Shown here: positions 59,501-64,000 of the stretch, in pieces | Numbering within the stretch: the first letter of the stretch is position 1 | Layout of the letters: each line of letters opens with the position of its first letter | NCBI GenBank assembly: GCA_019722365.1 | Contig: JADFUC010000758.1 | Coordinates: forward strand, 1,488,001 to 1,552,000 | Direction of reading: 5' to 3' | DNA length: 64,000 bases | From: Lithospermum erythrorhizon | Lineage: Eukaryota > Streptophyta > Magnoliopsida > Boraginales > Boraginaceae | Program-made: the position numbers and the translations under genes | Notes under the pieces: generated by a model | Databases searched by the model: none | Told to the model about the DNA's origin: nothing | The model's input: only the letters and a program-made list of their open reading frames with translations

Positions 59501-60655
59501 GGAATTCCTGAGTCAGCCAGAAGTCCCCTTTGGTACGACAACTATCCAACCCAACGACTTTCTCACTAATTACGAAACCCCCTCAACCAAGGGTTTAAGA
59601 CAAACAAATCCTCTTAAAAAACGCTGACGCCAAACTGCAAGTGCTCAGACCGGGATGAAACAATGATCCGTATGGTCAAGACAACTCGACAAATAAGTAC
59701 GAACATCATCGTCAGCGTAGAAATAAACACATCTAAGAACTTATTTTTAATGACAGCCTCCTTAAAAATTTCAATGTCCTCAATACCAACAACCTTTTCG
59801 TACCTCAATCGTTAAACCCACCCGTGCTCTCTATACGCATACAAATGTTAATGAACCCATTTCATAGCCGTAATTCCAAGCAGCCAAACTCATCCAAGTC
59901 CCTAATATCAAACAACTCTGCCTTCAACCAATCTATATCCATAGTACTGCCCCCTACATAGTTGACCGTCGGTTTAACGCAAAACGTACCCCCTGCATGC
60001 AGCTTAATTGTGAACTCCCCCTCATATACCTCTGTAAATGGAAAACAAAACCAAACAAATTAGTAATTTCTTCAACGTAACCCTAAATTGATGGTATAGA
60101 ACAGGTACAAAAAATTAAAACGGAAGGAGGTGACCACTCAAGACAAACTTAGCAACAAACCCCCAAAATTTATCCCCCCAACAAAATCCCCAAAAATTTT
60201 CCACACAACAAAATCCCCAAAAATTCTTCAAGAAAAGCTGTAACCCACCATAATAGCACTCCATGACCTCTTCTGTTATACTTTTTCTAACGGTCGCACA
60301 CTCCAAGACATGTCGCCACTATTGCCATCAAGTTAAATCGCCGATTTGGGGGTCGGGAAACCGATTGGGGTGTAATTGAATTGGGGGAGACTTGTTTGAA
60401 AGTGCTATAACACGAGCAATGACTATTTTGCCCCCTCCGTAAGGGTCGAATTGCTACAATACCCTAACAATAAGAAATGACTAAATTAACCCCAACGTAG
60501 TCACGCTGACTCCGCACGCCACGGAAATGCAGCTTAACTAAAAATTAACGGACTAATTTTTGCCATAAATTTGAAGTCAGCGAATGGAAAAGTCATTATG
60601 AAAAGTCAGCGATTGAATTTAATCATGATGAAAGCCAAGGACACGCCTTTAGCCC
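56570..60655 (-). mobile_element. Mutator-like element (MULE), 4.1 kb, decayed
   Basis: The left end begins GTATAAAGGCAC; the reverse complement of the right end begins GGGCTAAAGGCGTG. Arms of about 190 bp share, in order, cataatgacttttccat, acttcaaat, gctaattttt/gttaattttt, catttccgt, gtgactacg, and taatttagtcatttc. TAAAAAAT flanks both sides (56562-56569 and 60656-60663), an 8-bp target duplication (9 bp with one mismatch). Inside, on the minus strand, lie remnants of a MULE transposase (58100-60030). Confidence 0.85.
58100..60030 (-). pseudogene. MULE transposase remnant (PB1-like and SWIM zinc finger parts)
   Basis: The N-terminal PB1-like part is near 59600-60030: EGEFTIKLHAGGTF, then VNYVGGSTMDIDWL and, after frame changes, RYEKVVGIEDIEIFKEAVIK. 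The C-terminal part is near 58640-58960: DEPIITMLDMIRS, then WNGKYGFEVQD and FSIDIGKRICSCGS, which is the start of the SWIM zinc finger (CxC...CxH). After it come HPVNGMNLW-like and PKK...R-like segments and a degenerate zinc knuckle (near 58380-58560). This order is standard for plant MULE transposases. Only about 640 bp separate the two parts, so most of the DDE catalytic domain is deleted or unrecognisable. Stops and frameshifts are frequent. It cannot encode an active transposase. Confidence 0.75.
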
Positions 60656-62171
60656 TAAAAAATATTAAAAATTTATCCAACTACGTAAAGAAAATAACAA
60701 ATAAACGAAATTTAAAACCTTACAAATTCTCAAAGTTCAACAATAATATGGTCGCTAATAAATTTTAATAAAATTAATATTTTAAACAAATTTAGTGATA
60801 AAATATGCAATCACGTTGAACGAAACCAAAGTTTTATTTAGGGTATTAAAAAAGAAAAAAGAAATGTCTTCCTTTGTTTGTAGATTAAAAAATATTATAA
60901 TATAATATAAGTTATAGATATAAATTATTGGTTAAGGAATCCATTTAAAATGATACTCCCTCCATCCCAATTTGTTTGGGACATTAAGAGTCATGTAACA
61001 TCAAGATGTCAATAGATTTTTTATATTTAATGATTTTTAGCTCTCGTTATTATTTAATTATTATTAAAGTTTCATAATCATTAGATGTGTTGTAAATAAT
61101 TGTATTTGGGAAGGGTAATTTAGGCTTTATAAAAAATAGAAAAAAATTGTATATAGATAGATTTATTATTGATCGTTACAACATGTTATAATATTGTTAG
61201 TAAATGATGAATTAGCCATGACACATTATTAACCCAAGTGTTTGGATTGATTAGGTCATATACACTAAAGTATTTAAGTGTTTATTATTGTGATATATAT
61301 TTATCGCAATAAATGAAGTTTGAATCCTGGGGATCGAATCTAACTCGATTCGATTTTGAAAAAACTTGACCCTGACTCCCAAGAAAATAGCTACATCTAA
61401 TATAGTTTACTTCTAAATAAGATATAATTAGTTTAACATTTGTATAATATTTACACCAAGTCACTCGAGTCATTGACTAGAAATATATGGAGTTTAAAGA
61501 TGTTGTCAAACTTTGTTGAATTCTAACGAATCTTTGACTTGTCTTAAGCTCGTTTAGATTCTATATAAGTATATGTGATTAAATCAGGGTAGTGTATCGT
61601 GCATCTTTATTGTACACAGTTGCATGGCAAGGAATGAAGTGACACTTACCACTAATCTTGTCAGCTAATGCACTAGTGTCCAGTGCTAAGATAATCTAAA
61701 TTGTTGATATCTATAGTACGGAATACTAAATTTTGCAACCTCATACTGTGCTAGATGTATTCACTCATGTTAATCATTTCAAAATGAACAGACAGTAAGT
61801 TCTTTGGTAACTAAAAATCAAGCAAAAGCAGTTATTTAAACACAAAATGGTTATTTTTATTGTCATAAAAAGTTGCTAAAATATCTGTTTCTATAACACA
61901 AGTAATAACAGAAATATTGCTTATTATTACCAACACATGATGCATTTTACTCCTTTCATTCCTCGTAGTAGTTTTACTTCATGCATACTATAAAACAAAC
62001 CTGTACAACATCAATAATTTGTGGTTTATATGCAATGATGTTTTTTTCATCTCTTTCAGTCTTATCTACCTAGCAGTATAAAATCATGTGACAATAAACA
62101 ATCTACCTAGACAATGAAATAACATTCATCATCCCACATATAGCACTTCCAAGAACTCTAGCTTTTCTTAA
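60656..62171. other. Spacer upstream of the NPH3 gene
   Basis: AT-rich. A Stowaway-like end, tactccctccatcccaattt, lies at about 60955 without a matching right end. TATA-like words near 61989 (tataaaac) and 62077 (tataaaat) could serve the NPH3 gene. I found no BTB-domain exon here. Confidence 0.4.
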
Positions 62172-64000
62172 TTGTCCCCAAAAAATATTCCACTTTCTCC
62201 TGAAACTGCATTTTTATTGTCCAAAATGGACAACATGGCATTGCCTGAATCAACACCATTTGCTGGAAAACCAGTTCAATTCCCTCCAGATTGCTGGTTT
62301 GACGATGCATGCATTCTTGATATGGACTATTTTGTAAAAACAATTTCAGGTATTAAAGCCAAAGGTGTTCGTCCTGAATTAATAGGTTCAATCATAACAA
62401 ATTATGCTCCAAAATTCCTCCCTGATTTATCCCCTGAAGATAATCTTTCCTCAAAAAGGTTGATGACAAATTTCACTGAATCCCCTGAAAGTGTGACTTC
62501 TTCATGGCTTAAAAAGAGGTTCTTTGTGGAAACTCTTGTTGGCATTCTCCCTCCTGAAAAAGACTCAATGCCCTGCAATTTCCTCCTCAGGCTTTTGCGT
62601 GTAGGGAACATGGCGAGTCTTGAAAATGCATATCGAACCGAGCTCGAAAAGAGGATTTCTTGGCAGCTTGATCAGGCTTCATTGAAGGAGTTGATGATAC
62701 CATCTTTTAGTCACACTTGTGGTACATTGTTGGATGTCGAACTCGTTATTCGATTAGTTAGGAGGTTTATGGATTCGGATGAAGCAGTGAAGAGTGGAGC
62801 TGCAGTTGTGAAAGTGGCTAAGCTTGTTGATTCTTACTTAGCTGAAGCAGCTTTGGATGTCAATTTGGGTTTGTCTGAATTTGTTGCTCTTGCTATTGCA
62901 CTCCCTAGCCATGCTCGTGCTGCTGCTGATGGCTTGTATAGAGCCATTGATACTTACCTCAAGGTGAGCTTCATTTCTTGGTTATGTCACATCTTTATTA
63001 TGGTGCTTACTATTTATTAGTCTTATAAGAGTCAAAGTATAAATTCAGTATCATTTTTAATTTTGCATGGCTTAATCTTCATTATTAGTATGATTACTCA
63101 AACTTAAGGACAATAGTAAACTTATTTGTGTATTATATCTGCAATTTTATTGTTTTTAAGTTTTTTCTAATATGACGGATAACTATAGATAAATGTAAGA
63201 TTTCTATCATTACTACTTTTGAAGTGTGAACCCTGAATAATATAAAGGAGATGATGGAAGTCTTGAATAAAATAGTTTTCCCCACTGAGTAGCTACTGTC
63301 ACTTACCAACTTAAGATTCTTTAGCTAATCAGTGAAAAAGTTGGGACGCTTGAATGTCAGTGTTACAGATATCTGCTTGTTCATGATGAATAACATTTTT
63401 GGCTCATTTGTTGTCTTTCTTGGCAATTTGCTACTAATTTACTTACATAGCAGTATAGCACTGTGTGAATTGGGATTATGGGATACACACTTTACAACAC
63501 CATATTATTAGCTAGTGGCTCACTAACAAATATGATCTTAATTGGAATGTTTTCTTTGTCTGGACCTCCAAGAAAAATAACTTCCTAGTATCATGTTATA
63601 TAGGGCAAAATTTAAATGCACGTAACTCTCTACGATGGACCACGTCTATGAGGGGTCGAACCATTTTTTCTGATTCGTTTCTTGTATGAGGTTATTTCAA
63701 TGACTCGAACTCTGATATGTCATTTCAAGGAGCATTTAACATTGTTGTAGAAAATGCGGGCGTAAATGAAGTCTTAATTGTTATGTTTTCGGATATCTGG
63801 CAGGCACATCCAGGGGTGTCTAAGAAAGAGAGGAAGAGTCTTTGCAGATTGATTGATTGCAGGAAGCTCACAACTGAGGCAGCGCTCCACGCAGCTCAAA
63901 ACGAGCGATTACCTGTGAGATCAGTAATCCAAGTACTTTTTGCGGAGCAGAATAAGCTTAATAACAAACACAACATTGATTGGAGTGGATCCTTTAGTGG
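62172..64000 (+). CDS. NPH3-domain protein (At1g03010-like), partial at window end
   Basis: NPH3/RPT2-family proteins act as substrate adaptors of CUL3 ubiquitin ligases in phototropism and auxin signalling. The first visible exon is 62172-62963 and the next starts at 63804 and runs off the window. The intron is GT-AG and phase 0 (…[23 protein letters not shown]). The NPH3 domain is plain from residue 40: [80 protein letters not shown], then [20 protein letters not shown]. This matches the At1g03010/At5g67385 group. Those relatives have an N-terminal BTB domain. Here none is visible, and the frame starts with [14 protein letters not shown] directly before NPH3. Either the true start is an upstream exon I could not recognise, with an intron ending near 62200, or the gene lacks BTB. 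Confidence 0.85.

Noticed and set aside
1..64000. CRISPR arrays, bacterial operons, tRNA or rRNA genes
   Set aside because: The window is plant nuclear DNA. I saw no array of equal repeats with unique spacers, no tRNA cloverleaf that I could support and no rRNA sequence.

Overview
This is a 64-kb stretch of AT-rich plant nuclear DNA. The evidence is intron-rich genes with GT-AG splice sites, a plastid ATP/ADP carrier, a lignin-pathway esterase, a DUF642 cell-wall protein, and typical plant mobile elements (MULE, hAT, Stowaway, Copia-like LTRs, Au-like SINE). The gene set suggests a eudicot. I cannot place it at species level.

Layout of genes. 423-749 (+): a small uncharacterised ORF. 1221-7892 (-): a cytochrome c oxidase subunit 5b gene whose short third exon is damaged and whose intron carries a 4-kb CpG-rich insertion. 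8947-10462 (-): an intact DUF642 protein gene. 12632-17817 (-): an intron-containing CCT7 (chaperonin eta) copy broken by frameshifts. 19510-21790: a decayed hAT transposon. 22244-25968 (-): a seven-exon membrane-anchored alpha/beta hydrolase. 35145-36617 (+): caffeoylshikimate esterase (CSE). 38305-40078 (-): V-ATPase subunit c''. 46248-50960 (+): plastidic ATP/ADP translocase (NTT). 62172 to the window end (+): an NPH3-domain gene, cut by the window edge.

Layout of repeats. A 4.1-kb MULE (56570-60655) has long inverted repeats, an 8-bp target duplication and a degraded transposase with PB1-like and SWIM-zinc-finger remnants. Two related long-TIR elements (28501-29758, 37135-37772) look like non-autonomous MULEs, and the first carries a G-rich internal tract. 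A 249-bp Stowaway MITE sits in the fourth NTT intron. A second MITE-like family has copies at about 31411 and 41350. Copia-type LTR ends with tRNA-Met primer-binding sites lie in opposite orientations near 55.2-55.7 kb. A six-copy array of about 62 bp lies just upstream of the alpha/beta hydrolase gene.

The genes are unrelated housekeeping and metabolic genes, as usual on a plant chromosome. I see no operon-like cluster and no convincing novel system. The most notable points are the two broken gene copies, the CpG-rich insert, the long-TIR elements, the NPH3 gene without a visible BTB exon, and a perfect 23-bp hairpin at 51515-51569. Exon boundaries come from reading splice consensus and protein similarity by eye.
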